Positions 1 through 8,007 are shown, numbered from the stretch's first letter. The stretch is DNA of 64,000 nucleotides from Lactonifactor longoviformis DSM 17459 (GCF_900129135.1 NZ_FQVI01000015.1:38448-102447), one strand, 5' to 3'. The notes: a model not told the origin generated them from the sequence alone. Numbers and translations are program-made.

Positions 1-272
1 CCACTAAAAAATTAAATATCCCTACAATTGTCAGCATGAACCCTATTATGGTAGACGGTACCGGTATGTGCGGTGCCTGTCGTGTTGTTGTTGGTGATGA
101 GATTAAGTTTGCATGTGTAGACGGACCTGAATTCGACGGCCATCTCATTGACTGGGCACAGGCAATGAAGAGACAGGCGATGTACAAAACAGAAGAGGGC
201 CGTGCTTTATTAAAGCTTCGCGAGGGGGATACCCATCACGGCGGATGCGGACATTGTGGAGGTGATAAATAA
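1..272 (+). CDS. nfnA: NfnA-type iron-sulfur flavoprotein subunit (C-terminal part)
   Basis: This is the 3' end of a gene that begins before the window; the frame is open from base 3. The visible 90 residues include GTGMCGACRV followed by FACVDGPEFDG, the [2Fe-2S]-binding cysteines near the C-terminus of the PyrK/SudB/NfnA family (ferredoxin-NADP reductase-like FAD/NAD domain). It ends in a His/Gly/Cys-rich tail. Its TAA overlaps the ATG of the next gene by one base, so the two are translationally coupled. The partner is an NfnB/GltA-type subunit, so the pair is most likely NfnAB, the electron-bifurcating NADH-dependent ferredoxin:NADP+ oxidoreductase of anaerobes. Databases often call such proteins 'sulfide/dihydroorotate dehydrogenase-like'. 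The Nfn assignment is inferred from the pairing; biochemical specificity cannot be read from this fragment. Confidence 0.85.
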   Translation, partial: TKKLNIPTIVSMNPIMVDGTGMCGACRVVVGDEIKFACVDGPEFDGHLIDWAQAMKRQAMYKTEEGRALLKLREGDTHHGGCGHCGGDK

Positions 273-1660
273 TGGCTGACAAATTAACAAAAGTACCCGT
301 AAGAGAACAAGATCCCCAGGTCAGGGCAACGAATTTTGAAGAAGTATGCCTGGGTTATAATAAAGAGGAAGCCATGGAAGAAGCTTCCCGCTGCATTAAC
401 TGTAAAAATGCTAAATGTATATCCGGATGTCCGGTTTCCATTGACATTCCCGGATTCATCAAAGAAGTAAAAGAGGGCAATTTTGCTGAGGCTTATAAGG
501 TAATCGGCAAATCCAGTTCTCTTCCGGCAGTCTGCGGACGTGTATGTCCTCAGGAAAGCCAGTGTGAAGGTGTCTGTATCCGCGGAGTAAAGGGCGAACC
601 GGTTTCCATCGGAAAATTGGAGCGTTTTGTGGCTGACTGGGCCAAAGAGAATGGCGTAAAGCCAGAGCCGCCCATGCCTTCCAACGGACATAAAGTTGCT
701 GTCATCGGTTCCGGTCCTGCAGGACTTACCTGTGCAGGAGACCTGGCTAAATTAGGCTACGATGTAACCATTTTCGAAGCCCTTCACCAGCCGGGCGGTG
801 TTTTGGTATACGGAATTCCTGAATTCCGTCTTCCAAAAGACAAGGTAGTGGCAGTAGAAGTGGAAAATGTAAAATCTTTAGGAGTTAAGATTGAAACCGA
901 TGTAGTAATCGGAAAATCAACGACCATAGATGAATTGCTGCAGAACGAAGGCTTTGAAGCTGTATTTATCGGTTCCGGTGCCGGACTTCCCATGTTCATG
1001 GGCATCCCAGGAGAAATCTCAAGCGGAGTATTTTCCGCCAACGAATATCTGACAAGAAGCAATCTGATGAAAGCGTTTAGGGATGACTATGACACCCCCA
1101 TCAAAACAGGCAAAAAAGTAGCAGTGATCGGCGGCGGCAACGTAGCCATGGATGCTGCCAGAACAGCGAAAAGACTGGGAGCAGAAGTACATATTGTATA
1201 CCGCAGAAGTGAAGCAGAGCTTCCTGCCAGAGTAGAAGAAGTGCACCATGCAAAAGAGGAGGGCATTATCATGGATCTCCTCACCAATCCTTTAGAAATC
1301 TTCGCAGATGAAGACGGCTGGGTAAAAGGAATGAAATGTATCCGTATGGAGCTGGGAGAACCGGATGCTTCCGGCAGAAGACGTCCCGTAGAAATCCCTG
1401 GATCTGAATTCGAAATGGAAGTAGACACCGTAATCATGTCCTTAGGTACCTCACCTAACCCGTTGATCTCATCCACCACCATCGGTCTGGATGTAAACAA
1501 AAGGAAATGTATCATAGCAGACGAGGAGTATGGCCAGACCTCCAAAGAAGGCGTATTTGCCGGCGGAGATGCTGTAACCGGAGCTGCAACCGTAATCCTG
1601 GCAATGGGAGCCGGAAAAGCAGGCGCCAAAGGAATCCACGAGTTCCTTTCAAAAAAATAA
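272..1660 (+). CDS. nfnB: NfnB / glutamate synthase small-subunit-like flavoprotein
   Basis: A 462-residue cytoplasmic flavoprotein. N-terminal cysteines C41, C44, C49, C53 and C88, C92, C98, C102 form the two [4Fe-4S] sites of the GltD/NfnB family. A dinucleotide-binding GSGPAGL motif for FAD lies near residue 146, and a second one (GGGNVAMD) near residue 283 is for NADPH. The gene is usually labelled 'NADPH-dependent glutamate synthase', but no large glutamate synthase subunit is adjacent. It is instead fused by a one-base overlap to an NfnA-type partner, which supports a transhydrogenase that couples NADH, NADPH and ferredoxin. It would supply NADPH in a fermentative anaerobe. Family membership is near certain; the Nfn role is an inference. 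Confidence 0.9.
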   Translation: MADKLTKVPVREQDPQVRATNFEEVCLGYNKEEAMEEASRCINCKNAKCISGCPVSIDIPGFIKEVKEGNFAEAYKVIGKSSSLPAVCGRVCPQESQCEGVCIRGVKGEPVSIGKLERFVADWAKENGVKPEPPMPSNGHKVAVIGSGPAGLTCAGDLAKLGYDVTIFEALHQPGGVLVYGIPEFRLPKDKVVAVEVENVKSLGVKIETDVVIGKSTTIDELLQNEGFEAVFIGSGAGLPMFMGIPGEISSGVFSANEYLTRSNLMKAFRDDYDTPIKTGKKVAVIGGGNVAMDAARTAKRLGAEVHIVYRRSEAELPARVEEVHHAKEEGIIMDLLTNPLEIFADEDGWVKGMKCIRMELGEPDASGRRRPVEIPGSEFEMEVDTVIMSLGTSPNPLISSTTIGLDVNKRKCIIADEEYGQTSKEGVFAGGDAVTGAATVILAMGAGKAGAKGIHEFLSKK

Positions 1661-1669
1661 ATAAAAAAG

Positions 1670-1744
1670 GGGACGTGTTCTTTCTAAAAAGAACACGTCC
1701 CAAATTCGTTATGGCCTGTCCCAAATTCAAACTGGCCTGTCCCC
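1670..1744 (+). repeat. Hairpin plus two 21-bp direct repeats
   Basis: Between nfnB and rlmH lies a perfect 14-bp inverted repeat (1670-1683 with 1688-1701, loop CTAA). Two imperfect 21-bp copies follow (1699-1719 and 1720-1740), each starting CCCAAATTC and ending TGGCCTGT, then CCCC. There is no T-tract after the stem, so it is not a standard intrinsic terminator. The GGGAC/GTCCC signature recurring at every unit boundary suggests a dispersed repetitive element rather than a regulatory site. The element ends only about 12 bases before the rlmH start. Confidence 0.7.
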
Positions 1745-1756
1745 AAAGGAGTTATT

Positions 1757-2236
1757 ATGAAAATTACTGTCGTATGTGTTGGTAAAATAAAGGAAAAGTA
1801 TCTGACGGCGGGTATTGATGAATATTCGAAACGACTAAGCCGCTACTGCCGTCTGGAAATCCTTCAGGTGGCGGATGAAAAAACCCCGGACAGAGCGAGT
1901 GAGGCTCTGGAGGCTCAAATTAGAACAGTAGAGGGGGAGAGAATACTAAAGTGTCTCAGGGATGACTCCTATGTCATCGCTCTGGCCATCGACGGAGATA
2001 TGCCTGATTCGGTGGCTTTGTCTCAAAAGCTGGAAAAACTCGGGGTGCAGGGATGCAGCCACATTACTTTTATTATCGGCGGTTCTCTTGGACTGAGTGA
2101 TGCTGTGTTAAAACGAGCAGATGAAAAACTTAGTTTCTCCAGTCTGACCTTTCCACACCAGCTTATGCGTATGATTTTGCTGGAACAGATTTACCGGAGT
2201 TTTCGGATCATGAATCACGAACCATATCATAAATAG
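1757..2236 (+). CDS. rlmH: 23S rRNA (pseudouridine1915-N3)-methyltransferase RlmH
   Basis: This 159-residue protein is full length for RlmH (YbeA), a SPOUT-class methyltransferase that modifies pseudouridine 1915 in helix 69 of 23S rRNA using S-adenosylmethionine. The start MKITVVCVGKIKEKYL, the central FIIGGSLGLS and the C-terminal FPHQLMRMILLEQIYRSFRI with terminal NHEPYHK are the family's conserved blocks; the trefoil-knot glycine loop is the GGSLGLS segment. AAAGGAG sits upstream of the ATG. The gene stands alone, separated from nfnB by a repeat element. The assignment is very secure. Confidence 0.97.
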   Translation: MKITVVCVGKIKEKYLTAGIDEYSKRLSRYCRLEILQVADEKTPDRASEALEAQIRTVEGERILKCLRDDSYVIALAIDGDMPDSVALSQKLEKLGVQGCSHITFIIGGSLGLSDAVLKRADEKLSFSSLTFPHQLMRMILLEQIYRSFRIMNHEPYHK

Positions 2237-2264
2237 CGTGCCTAAGTGCGAACGGAGGAATAGG

Positions 2265-3101
2265 ATGAGCAAGATTGACTTTCACACCAGATATAGATCT
2301 GCAACCGCCGTCCCTTTTACTGAGGATAAAACATATGTTAACATTGCGCCTTCTCCTTTATTACAGCCATATATCCGCTGCTTTTGGGGCTCCGCATGCA
2401 GCTTCAACCCTAACGAGTCCTCCATCTATGGCCATATTCTGATTATTCCTGATACATGTTTTGACTTGATGCTTATTAAAAATCATTCAACAGGACGGAT
2501 AAGGCATATTTTTTTAGGCTTAAACAATCGCCCCGGCCTTGACAGCTGGGATGAGCAGGAGAAAGAGATTTCTATTTTCGCGGTACGGTTTCCGATGTGG
2601 GCTATGAATTGCATTAGCAGGTTTCCCATGGCAGGAACTTTAAATCAAGCGCTGCCCCCAGGGGATATGTTCCCGTCTATAGAGAAGCTGTGTGAAAAAA
2701 TATTTGAGGAGCCTTCGTTTTGCGGGCGAATGCTGATTGCCGAAGCATACATCAAAAACCTGTTGCGGCTGGCCGACATTTCGCCTCCTTTTTTTAATGG
2801 TGTGGATTATATTTTGAGGCAGAGAGGAACTGGTACCTTAAAACAGCTGTCTCGGCACCTCTGCTACAGCGAACGCCAGGTACAGAGGATTTTTCTGGAC
2901 ACAGTGGGTACAACTCCCAAGCAGTTAATGAATCTGGTCCGTTATCAGTCAGTCTGGCAGGAGATGGTTTCCTCCCCAAATATTGACTATATGAATATTG
3001 TCTGCCGATACGGATATACGGATCAATCCCACTTTATCGCAGACTTTAAAAAATTCCATTCTGTAACTCCCAGGGAAGCTGTGCAGATAATGCTGGAGTA
3101 A
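2265..3101 (+). CDS. AraC-family transcriptional regulator
   Basis: A regulator of 278 residues. The C-terminal third holds two helix-turn-helix units of the AraC type: LKQLSRHLCYSERQVQRIF, then a second around YGYTDQSHFIADFKKFHSVTP, the classic family signature. The N-terminal part (PSPLLQPYIRCFWGS) resembles the sensory domain found with AraC regulators of the DUF6597 kind; its ligand is unknown. The ATG at 2265 is chosen over an upstream in-frame GTG at 2238 because GGAGG at 2254-2258 fits it. It lies 28 bases after rlmH in the same direction and ahead of a VOC protein that it could regulate, but no operator was identified. Confidence 0.85.
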   Translation: MSKIDFHTRYRSATAVPFTEDKTYVNIAPSPLLQPYIRCFWGSACSFNPNESSIYGHILIIPDTCFDLMLIKNHSTGRIRHIFLGLNNRPGLDSWDEQEKEISIFAVRFPMWAMNCISRFPMAGTLNQALPPGDMFPSIEKLCEKIFEEPSFCGRMLIAEAYIKNLLRLADISPPFFNGVDYILRQRGTGTLKQLSRHLCYSERQVQRIFLDTVGTTPKQLMNLVRYQSVWQEMVSSPNIDYMNIVCRYGYTDQSHFIADFKKFHSVTPREAVQIMLE

Positions 3102-3184
3102 TCTGGAAGATTTATGTCGTTTATTTCCTATAAATCAAGCCTAAATTTATGGTAAACTGGAAAAAAATCAAGGAGGACAACAGC

Positions 3185-3649
3185 ATGAAGTATATGAGCA
3201 CTGTGATTGCCGTGCATGATATAAATGCGTCCAGAAAATTTTATGAGGATTTATTTGGACTGCAGGTAGATCAGGATTACGGCAAGAATATTTCATTTAC
3301 CTGCGGATTATCTTTGCAGGAGGAATTTGACTGGCTGGTACATCTGCCAAAAGAAAGAATAATACAAAGACCCAATAACATAGAACTTTGTTTTGAAGAG
3401 GAACAATTCGATTGTTTTCTGAAACGGTTAGAGCAATATTCTAATCTGGAGTATGTGAGTGATGTGATAGAGTGCGGCTGGGGGCAGCGTGTGGTGAGAT
3501 TCTATGATTTAGACGGACATATGATTGAAGTTGGGGAATGTATGAAAATGGTAGTAACCCGTTTTCTTGATTCAGGCTTGACCATGGAAGAAACTTCTGT
3601 TCGAATGGATGTCTCAATAGAAGATTTGTGTAAGCTTTTGAATGAATAG
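3185..3649 (+). CDS. VOC (glyoxalase/bleomycin-resistance) superfamily protein
   Basis: A protein of 154 residues with the single-domain vicinal-oxygen-chelate fold pattern: an opening strand STVIAVHDINASRKFYEDLFG, a middle strand NNIELCFEE and a closing strand VVRFYDLDGHMIEVGE. VOC proteins bind metals or small toxic ligands; the substrate cannot be told from sequence. After residue 120 there is a helical extension (LTMEETSVRMDVSIEDLCKLL) that looks like a small helix-turn-helix tail, unusual for glyoxalases. The ATG at 3185 follows AAGGAGG. The gene is monocistronic, closed by a strong terminator, and may be functionally tied to the AraC regulator upstream. Confidence 0.8.
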   Translation: MKYMSTVIAVHDINASRKFYEDLFGLQVDQDYGKNISFTCGLSLQEEFDWLVHLPKERIIQRPNNIELCFEEEQFDCFLKRLEQYSNLEYVSDVIECGWGQRVVRFYDLDGHMIEVGECMKMVVTRFLDSGLTMEETSVRMDVSIEDLCKLLNE

Positions 3650-3663
3650 GCAGAGTGTGCGAG

Positions 3664-3702
3664 AGGAATAACAAGGATTTGATACTTGTTATTCCTTTTT
3701 TT
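3664..3702 (+). terminator. Intrinsic terminator after the VOC gene
   Basis: A 12-bp perfect stem (3664-3675 with 3685-3696, AGGAATAACAAG and its complement) is followed directly by a run of T. It ends the AraC/VOC unit. Confidence 0.9.
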
Positions 3703-3804
3703 ATGTTCCGGGAACCAAATTATATTAGTGTTAATGGACTAAAAAGTGGAATACGGAAGCTGCGGTGAAAAAGTACAAAGATATAGTAAATCAAAATATA
3801 TATG

Positions 3805-3833
3805 TTGACAATACATATTATACAGAATATAAT
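3805..3833 (+). promoter_or_regulatory. Consensus sigma-A promoter of the padR operon
   Basis: TTGACA at 3805-3810 and TATAAT at 3828-3833 are separated by exactly 17 bp, a perfect consensus promoter 35 bases before the padR start. The whole stretch 3800-3850 is very AT-rich with overlapping ATAT motifs, the kind of sequence PadR proteins bind, so autorepression at this site is plausible. Confidence 0.85.
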
Positions 3834-3868
3834 ATACATATAAAAAGCATATAGGAAAGGAGAGTATT

Positions 3869-4189
3869 ATGATTTTTCCATTAAATGCACCAATGTTCGA
3901 TCTGCTTGTGCTGGCTGTTGTGGCTAAAGAAGATGCTTATGGCTATCAGATCAGTCAGATTATAAAAACTGTCTCAAATACAAAAGACTCCACCCTGTAT
4001 CCTGTCCTGCGCAGACTGCAGGAAAGCAGCTGCCTGACGGCCTATGATGAACAGCATCAGGGACGCAACCGTAAATACTACCAAATCACGGAAGAGGGCA
4101 AGTCTCAGTACCAATTTCTTTTGAGAGAGTGGGAACTGTATAAAAGTGAGATTGATAAAATTGTTGAAGGAGGAGAAGAGAGTGAATAA
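3869..4189 (+). CDS. PadR-family transcriptional repressor
   Basis: A 106-residue winged-helix regulator. It has the PadR hallmarks: an early hydrophobic helix (FDLLVLAVVAKEDAYGYQI), the wing segment STLYPVLRRLQ, and the terminal RNRKYYQITEEGKSQ. A well-placed AAGGAG precedes the ATG. It is the first gene of a three- or four-gene operon with a DUF1700 membrane protein and a DUF4097 protein, an arrangement common in Firmicutes. In such operons the PadR protein commonly controls its own transcription. The signal it senses is not known. Confidence 0.93.
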   Translation: MIFPLNAPMFDLLVLAVVAKEDAYGYQISQIIKTVSNTKDSTLYPVLRRLQESSCLTAYDEQHQGRNRKYYQITEEGKSQYQFLLREWELYKSEIDKIVEGGEESE

Positions 4190-4772
4190 AGAAGAATATA
4201 TGAGGCAGATGCGGCATAATCTGCGCAGACTTCCAAAAGAAGACTTCGACAAAGCCATAGAATATTTTGAGGAGTATTTTGCCGAAGCCGGATCTGAACA
4301 GGAAGGTCAGGCCATTGAGGATCTGGGGGATCCTGATGCAGCCGCCGATGAAATCGTCCGGTCTCTGGCCGTACAAAATGCCATGGAATCACAGAAAAGC
4401 GTGAAGCGGGGAGTTTCGGCAGTCTGGGTGGGCGTTTTAGCTGTTTTCGCCGCACCGATCGGGCTTCCTCTGGCATTTGCGGCAGGGGTTCTTGCCCTAT
4501 CTTTTGTACTGGTGATTTTTTGCATCCTATTTGCCCTGGTTGTCACAGCAGGAGTCTTGACATTGTCTGCGATTCCTCTGTTAGGGGGCAGTTTATGGCT
4601 GCTGTTTGCATCGCCCGCTAATGGGCTGGCAAGTACCGGCTTAAGTCTGATCGTTATTGGAATCGGATTCTGGTTGGTAAAAGGATGTATATGGCTAAGC
4701 CGGCGGTTCCTAAATGGAATGACAGGATTATTTGGAAAGATAGCAAGGAAGGGGAAAAAACATGAAAGTTAA
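4182..4772 (+). CDS. DUF1700 (HAAS) membrane protein
   Basis: A protein of 196 residues with an N-terminal soluble helical domain (EEYMRQMRHNLRRLPKEDFDKAIEY... with an LGDPDAAADEI segment) typical of DUF1700/HAAS, followed by about four hydrophobic segments between residues 75 and 185. The GTG at 4182 is preferred because AAGGAGG (4166-4172) lies at the right distance and this start overlaps the padR stop by 8 bases, indicating coupling; an ATG at 4200 is the alternative. HAAS domains are thought to transmit signals to associated regulators, so this protein may be the membrane partner of the PadR repressor. That link is inferred from synteny. Confidence 0.85.
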   Translation: MNKEEYMRQMRHNLRRLPKEDFDKAIEYFEEYFAEAGSEQEGQAIEDLGDPDAAADEIVRSLAVQNAMESQKSVKRGVSAVWVGVLAVFAAPIGLPLAFAAGVLALSFVLVIFCILFALVVTAGVLTLSAIPLLGGSLWLLFASPANGLASTGLSLIVIGIGFWLVKGCIWLSRRFLNGMTGLFGKIARKGKKHES

Positions 4773-5715
4773 AAATAAAGTATATCTGGCTTCGTTTATC
4801 TGCATTGGCGCCGGGGCAGTCTTACTCATACTTGGATTGCTGCTGGGAGGCCGCCCGGGATTCTATATTGACAAATCCGGAATCCATACAGCAAATGGGA
4901 GTGGATCTGACACGCCCTATATACAGGAAAAAATGAAATTAGATGAATTCTCATCCATGGATATCTCCATACAATACGCAGATTTGGAGATTCTTCCCTC
5001 TGACGGTTATTATATCGAGTACCGCCTCGACGGCAGCGAACCAAAGCCTGCGCTGGAGGTGAAGAACCAGAAGTTGTGTTTTAAAGAAAGAACTGCCGGT
5101 GGATTCATAGGTTTTAACTTTCTTTCAATTGGAGATTTCGATACCGCTCTTTCGCATTATTATGTGACATTATATGTACCTGCAGAAAAATATTTCACGA
5201 AGATAAAATTAGAAAATAACGACGGGGACATCCGCGCAGAACAATTGAAAGCAGAAACAATGGAAATTATAAATGACTACGGACAGATGTCATTGGGAAA
5301 TGTGCAGGGTGATAAGCTAAAGGTCCATATGGATGACGGTACTTTAAAAATAAAATCGCTGGACACTGCAGCAGCATCGCTTTATAATGAATATGGAAAG
5401 TGCGAACTGGGTACAGTGAAAAGTCAGCGCCTGGAAGCAGAACTGGACGACGGGGACTTTACCGCAGACAGATGCAGTGCACAGTCTGTACGGATTGACA
5501 ACGAGTACGGCAACGTAAGACTGGGCCTTCTGGGGAAGACAGAGACTTATGAATTCGAACTGGAAACAGAGTATGGAAACATAGAACTCCCGGGATACCC
5601 TGAAATGTCTGTCGGCGGGGACGATGAGAAACGCGTCAGAACAAACAACAGCGCAAAGAACAAAATTGTAGTCAATTGCGATGACGGTGATATTATGATT
5701 ACCCAGGCTAAGTAG
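4762..5715 (+). CDS. DUF4097 beta-helix protein, membrane-anchored
   Basis: A protein of 317 residues with an N-terminal membrane anchor (residues 7-28, hydrophobic) and an exterior domain of repeating short beta units, for example repeated 'DYGQMSLGNVQ', 'EYGKCELGTV' and 'EYGNVRLGLL' separated by 'DDGT/DDGD'. That is the right-handed beta-helix pattern of DUF4097 (putative adhesin) proteins. The ATG overlaps the DUF1700 stop by 11 bases. Together with PadR and DUF1700 it forms an envelope-facing module whose function is not established. The repeat periodicity of about 20 residues is plainly visible; its ligand is unknown. Confidence 0.85.
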   Translation: MKVKNKVYLASFICIGAGAVLLILGLLLGGRPGFYIDKSGIHTANGSGSDTPYIQEKMKLDEFSSMDISIQYADLEILPSDGYYIEYRLDGSEPKPALEVKNQKLCFKERTAGGFIGFNFLSIGDFDTALSHYYVTLYVPAEKYFTKIKLENNDGDIRAEQLKAETMEIINDYGQMSLGNVQGDKLKVHMDDGTLKIKSLDTAAASLYNEYGKCELGTVKSQRLEAELDDGDFTADRCSAQSVRIDNEYGNVRLGLLGKTETYEFELETEYGNIELPGYPEMSVGGDDEKRVRTNNSAKNKIVVNCDDGDIMITQAK

Positions 5716-5754
5716 GGCGAAACAATACTGCCCGGCAGAGCATAGAGGCCTTGT

Positions 5755-6090
5755 ATGAAAAAGAAAACTGAACATATAAGAGAAAATAACAGCTTCAATT
5801 GGAATTCCCTGCTGCAGACAGGCGGACTTTCATTCGGCTGGCTGGGCGGTTATTTTTATTTCAAAAACAGAGCGAATGGTTCAGCATCACGCGTGGGATT
5901 AATATTTTCTGCAATTGGCACAATCTTAGCGATTGCAGGAATCATGAAGGTTTTGGTTCAGATACCAATAAGTTCACTGCTTTACTGGGAATGGTCGGCA
6001 TTTTATATTGTATCTAACATAATTATTTTTTCAGAATTGATAATTCCCATAGTAATCCTTTTTTTCTGTATTCGGCAGAAGAGAACGTAA
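5755..6090 (+). CDS. Small hypothetical membrane protein
   Basis: A possible 111-residue protein with a soluble N-terminus (about 20 residues), a short GGLSFGWLGGYFYFKN segment that resembles proteins with a TM2-like glycine hairpin, and two long hydrophobic segments near residues 45-65 and 80-105. It has no clear Shine-Dalgarno site and starts 40 bases after the DUF4097 gene, so it may be a fourth member of that operon or a degraded gene. Another frame overlapping it is open for 72 codons. The family was not recognised, and expression is uncertain. Confidence 0.45.
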   Translation: MKKKTEHIRENNSFNWNSLLQTGGLSFGWLGGYFYFKNRANGSASRVGLIFSAIGTILAIAGIMKVLVQIPISSLLYWEWSAFYIVSNIIIFSELIIPIVILFFCIRQKRT

Positions 6091-6211
6091 CATTTTTCCT
6101 TTCTTACGTAAGTATCATAACCTTGGACATATAGAAGCAGGTTACCTGCCTGAAGAAAAAGAAGAACCGAGAGAATATGAGAAATACCGGATTTTAACAA
6201 GACACATGTAA
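6056..6211 (+). pseudogene. Possible 3' remnant of a coding sequence
   Basis: The third frame is open for 51 codons between a double stop at 6050-6055 and TAA at 6209-6211. It ends in a hydrophilic stretch (GYLPEEKEEPREYEKYRI...) with the composition of a genuine protein tail. It has no usable start codon. It could be the decayed end of a gene whose front was lost, or the shifted continuation of the small membrane ORF just upstream. The evidence is only composition and frame. Confidence 0.25.
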
Positions 6212-6256
6212 AGGGATATCAGGTCAAAGAGCCTGTTATTCCTTTACATGTGTTTT
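6203..6256 (+). terminator. Terminator-like hairpin before the serine dehydratase gene
   Basis: A 12-bp perfect stem (6203-6214 with 6241-6252, CACATGTAAAGG and complement) encloses a loop that can itself pair through AGG/CCT, and is followed by TTTT. It most likely ends the padR operon. Confidence 0.65.
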
Positions 6257-6296
6257 GACTTATTTGACAAAAGCAGGAGGGATCGGGGGATACTTG

Positions 6297-6325
6297 TTGA
6301 CATTGAGTGGGACTGACTCTATAGT
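6297..6325 (+). promoter_or_regulatory. Promoter of the L-serine dehydratase gene
   Basis: TTGACA (6297-6302) and TATAGT (6320-6325) with a 17-bp spacer, 49 bases before the ATG. No leader structure is evident downstream of it. Confidence 0.8.
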
Positions 6326-6373
6326 TGATTTATAAAGCTTAAAATATACGTAAGAGTTTAAAAGGAGGATAAC

Positions 6374-7966
6374 ATGGATACTTATTATGCAAGTATATTT
6401 AACGAGGTGTTTGGACCCATTATGGTTGGCACGTCAAGTTCGCATACTGCAGGCCCGTATCGAATTGGAGCTACTGCCCGTATGCTGCTGGGAGGGAATA
6501 TTCAGCAGGCAAGAATTTCATTTGACCCCAACAGTTCGTATGCAGCCTATTATAAATTACAGTGGTCGGACAGAGGGTTCACAGCCGGGCTGCTGGGGAT
6601 TGAGATAGACAGCGAGGAGATGACAGATGCACTGGACATTGCCCGTGAGAAAGGGGTAGAGATTCAGTTTGTGAAAGAGCCGAAGGAGAACAAACAGCCG
6701 AATTATGCCTGCTTGGAATTGACAGGAGAAAATGGAGACAAGATGACGCTGGGCACTACCTCCATTGGCGGCGGAGCCATAGAGATTGTGGAGATTGACC
6801 AATGCCCCATTTGTATAAAAGGTGACTTTAACACGCTTTTTCTCTATCTGGAAAAGGATGCGCAAAATAATGTGATTGAAAAACAGGCGTCGGAAATTAT
6901 TCCGGATGAATGCAGAATAAAAGAGAGTATAGGAAAGAACAGAAAAATTCTTTATCTGGAGACCAGGGCAGAGCTGGATGAGGCACAGCTGCATGCATTT
7001 TCCGGGCTGCAAGGTGTTTCCTGCGTGAGGTATGCAGAACATGTACTTCCGGTTTTATCCCGCTTCCGGTATGACAATATCCCCTTTAAAACAGCGGCAG
7101 AGGCGCTGGAATATGGGAAGGCACATAACATTGACAGTGCCGGCGAACTGGGGATCGCTTATGAGATGGCACGCAGCGGCTATACCCGTGAAAAGGTTAT
7201 AGATATTATGAAAAACATTATCAGAGTTATGAGGGAATCTGTAAAGAGAGGAATAGAAACCATTACGGATGAAAAGGTAGGAGGACTTTACCCCTTACAG
7301 GCTGCACAAATGTACCGGAAGATCCGGGAGAAGAACATTAAGATGGCTGATCTTGGTGTGCTAAATGACATTGCATGCGTGGCCATCGGAGTTCTGGAAT
7401 CTGTGGAAGTAGAACGGCCCGGTGCGGTTGTAGCATCCCCCACGGTTGGTTCGGTGGGAATTCTTCCGGCGGCAGTTGTCTATCTGGGGGACTATATGAA
7501 ACTGGGTGAAGAGGAAATAGCCAAGGCAATGTTTGCTGCCGGAAGCGTTGGTATCTTCGTCGCCCATCAGGCTACCTTCGGAGGGGAGGTGGCAGGATGC
7601 CAGGCAGAGTGCGGTTCAGCAAGTGCCATGGCTTCAGCAGGCGTGGTTGAACTGATGGGGGGAAGCGCCCGGCAGGCGTTTATGGCTGCGACTGTAACGC
7701 TTCAGAATATATTAGGTTTAATCTGTGATGCCGTATCAGTAGGATATGAGCCCTGCAATGCCAGGAATGCTATGGCTGTGTCCAATGCGATTTCTACGGC
7801 CAATTTGGTCTTATGCGGTTTCTCTGTACAGATTCCGCTGGATGAGACCATAGAAACAATGAACCGCGTGGGCGGACAGCTCCCTGCGTGTCTAAAAGGA
7901 ACGTACGGAGGGCTCTGCTGTACTCCCACAGGACAAAAAATTGCGGATTTTTGTGAGAATCGGTAA
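6374..7966 (+). CDS. sdaA: L-serine ammonia-lyase, iron-sulfur dependent, single chain
   Basis: A 530-residue enzyme that converts L-serine to pyruvate and ammonia using an oxygen-sensitive [4Fe-4S] cluster. The N-terminal beta domain (FGPIMVGTSSSHTAGPYRIG) and the C-terminal alpha domain (from about residue 240; TVGSVGILPAA) are in one chain, as in E. coli SdaA; many Firmicutes split them into SdaAB and SdaAA. Cysteines at about 409, 451 and 461 (GCQAEC, ICDAV, EPCNAR) are the likely cluster ligands, their spacing matching the family. AAAGGAGG precedes the ATG. The gene is monocistronic with its own consensus promoter, consistent with serine catabolism under separate control. Confidence 0.95.
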   Translation: MDTYYASIFNEVFGPIMVGTSSSHTAGPYRIGATARMLLGGNIQQARISFDPNSSYAAYYKLQWSDRGFTAGLLGIEIDSEEMTDALDIAREKGVEIQFVKEPKENKQPNYACLELTGENGDKMTLGTTSIGGGAIEIVEIDQCPICIKGDFNTLFLYLEKDAQNNVIEKQASEIIPDECRIKESIGKNRKILYLETRAELDEAQLHAFSGLQGVSCVRYAEHVLPVLSRFRYDNIPFKTAAEALEYGKAHNIDSAGELGIAYEMARSGYTREKVIDIMKNIIRVMRESVKRGIETITDEKVGGLYPLQAAQMYRKIREKNIKMADLGVLNDIACVAIGVLESVEVERPGAVVASPTVGSVGILPAAVVYLGDYMKLGEEEIAKAMFAAGSVGIFVAHQATFGGEVAGCQAECGSASAMASAGVVELMGGSARQAFMAATVTLQNILGLICDAVSVGYEPCNARNAMAVSNAISTANLVLCGFSVQIPLDETIETMNRVGGQLPACLKGTYGGLCCTPTGQKIADFCENR

Positions 7967-7971
7967 ATGTC

Positions 7972-8007
7972 AGGGGCTGCGGCACTATATAAGTGCGGCA
8001 GCCTCTG
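7972..8007 (+). terminator. Probable terminator of the serine dehydratase gene
   Basis: A GC-rich 15-bp stem with one mismatch (AGGGGCTGCGGCACT with its near complement up to about 8005, loop ATATA) starts shortly after the stop codon. The following sequence is only weakly T-rich (GTTTGG). Confidence 0.55.

Noticed and set aside
1087..1629. Minus-strand ORF of 180 codons opposite nfnB
   Set aside because: It is a shadow of a gene with clear conserved motifs and has no ribosome site or family resemblance.
272..1660. Glutamate synthase for ammonia assimilation
   Set aside because: No large subunit is present and the partner is NfnA-like, so an Nfn transhydrogenase fits better.
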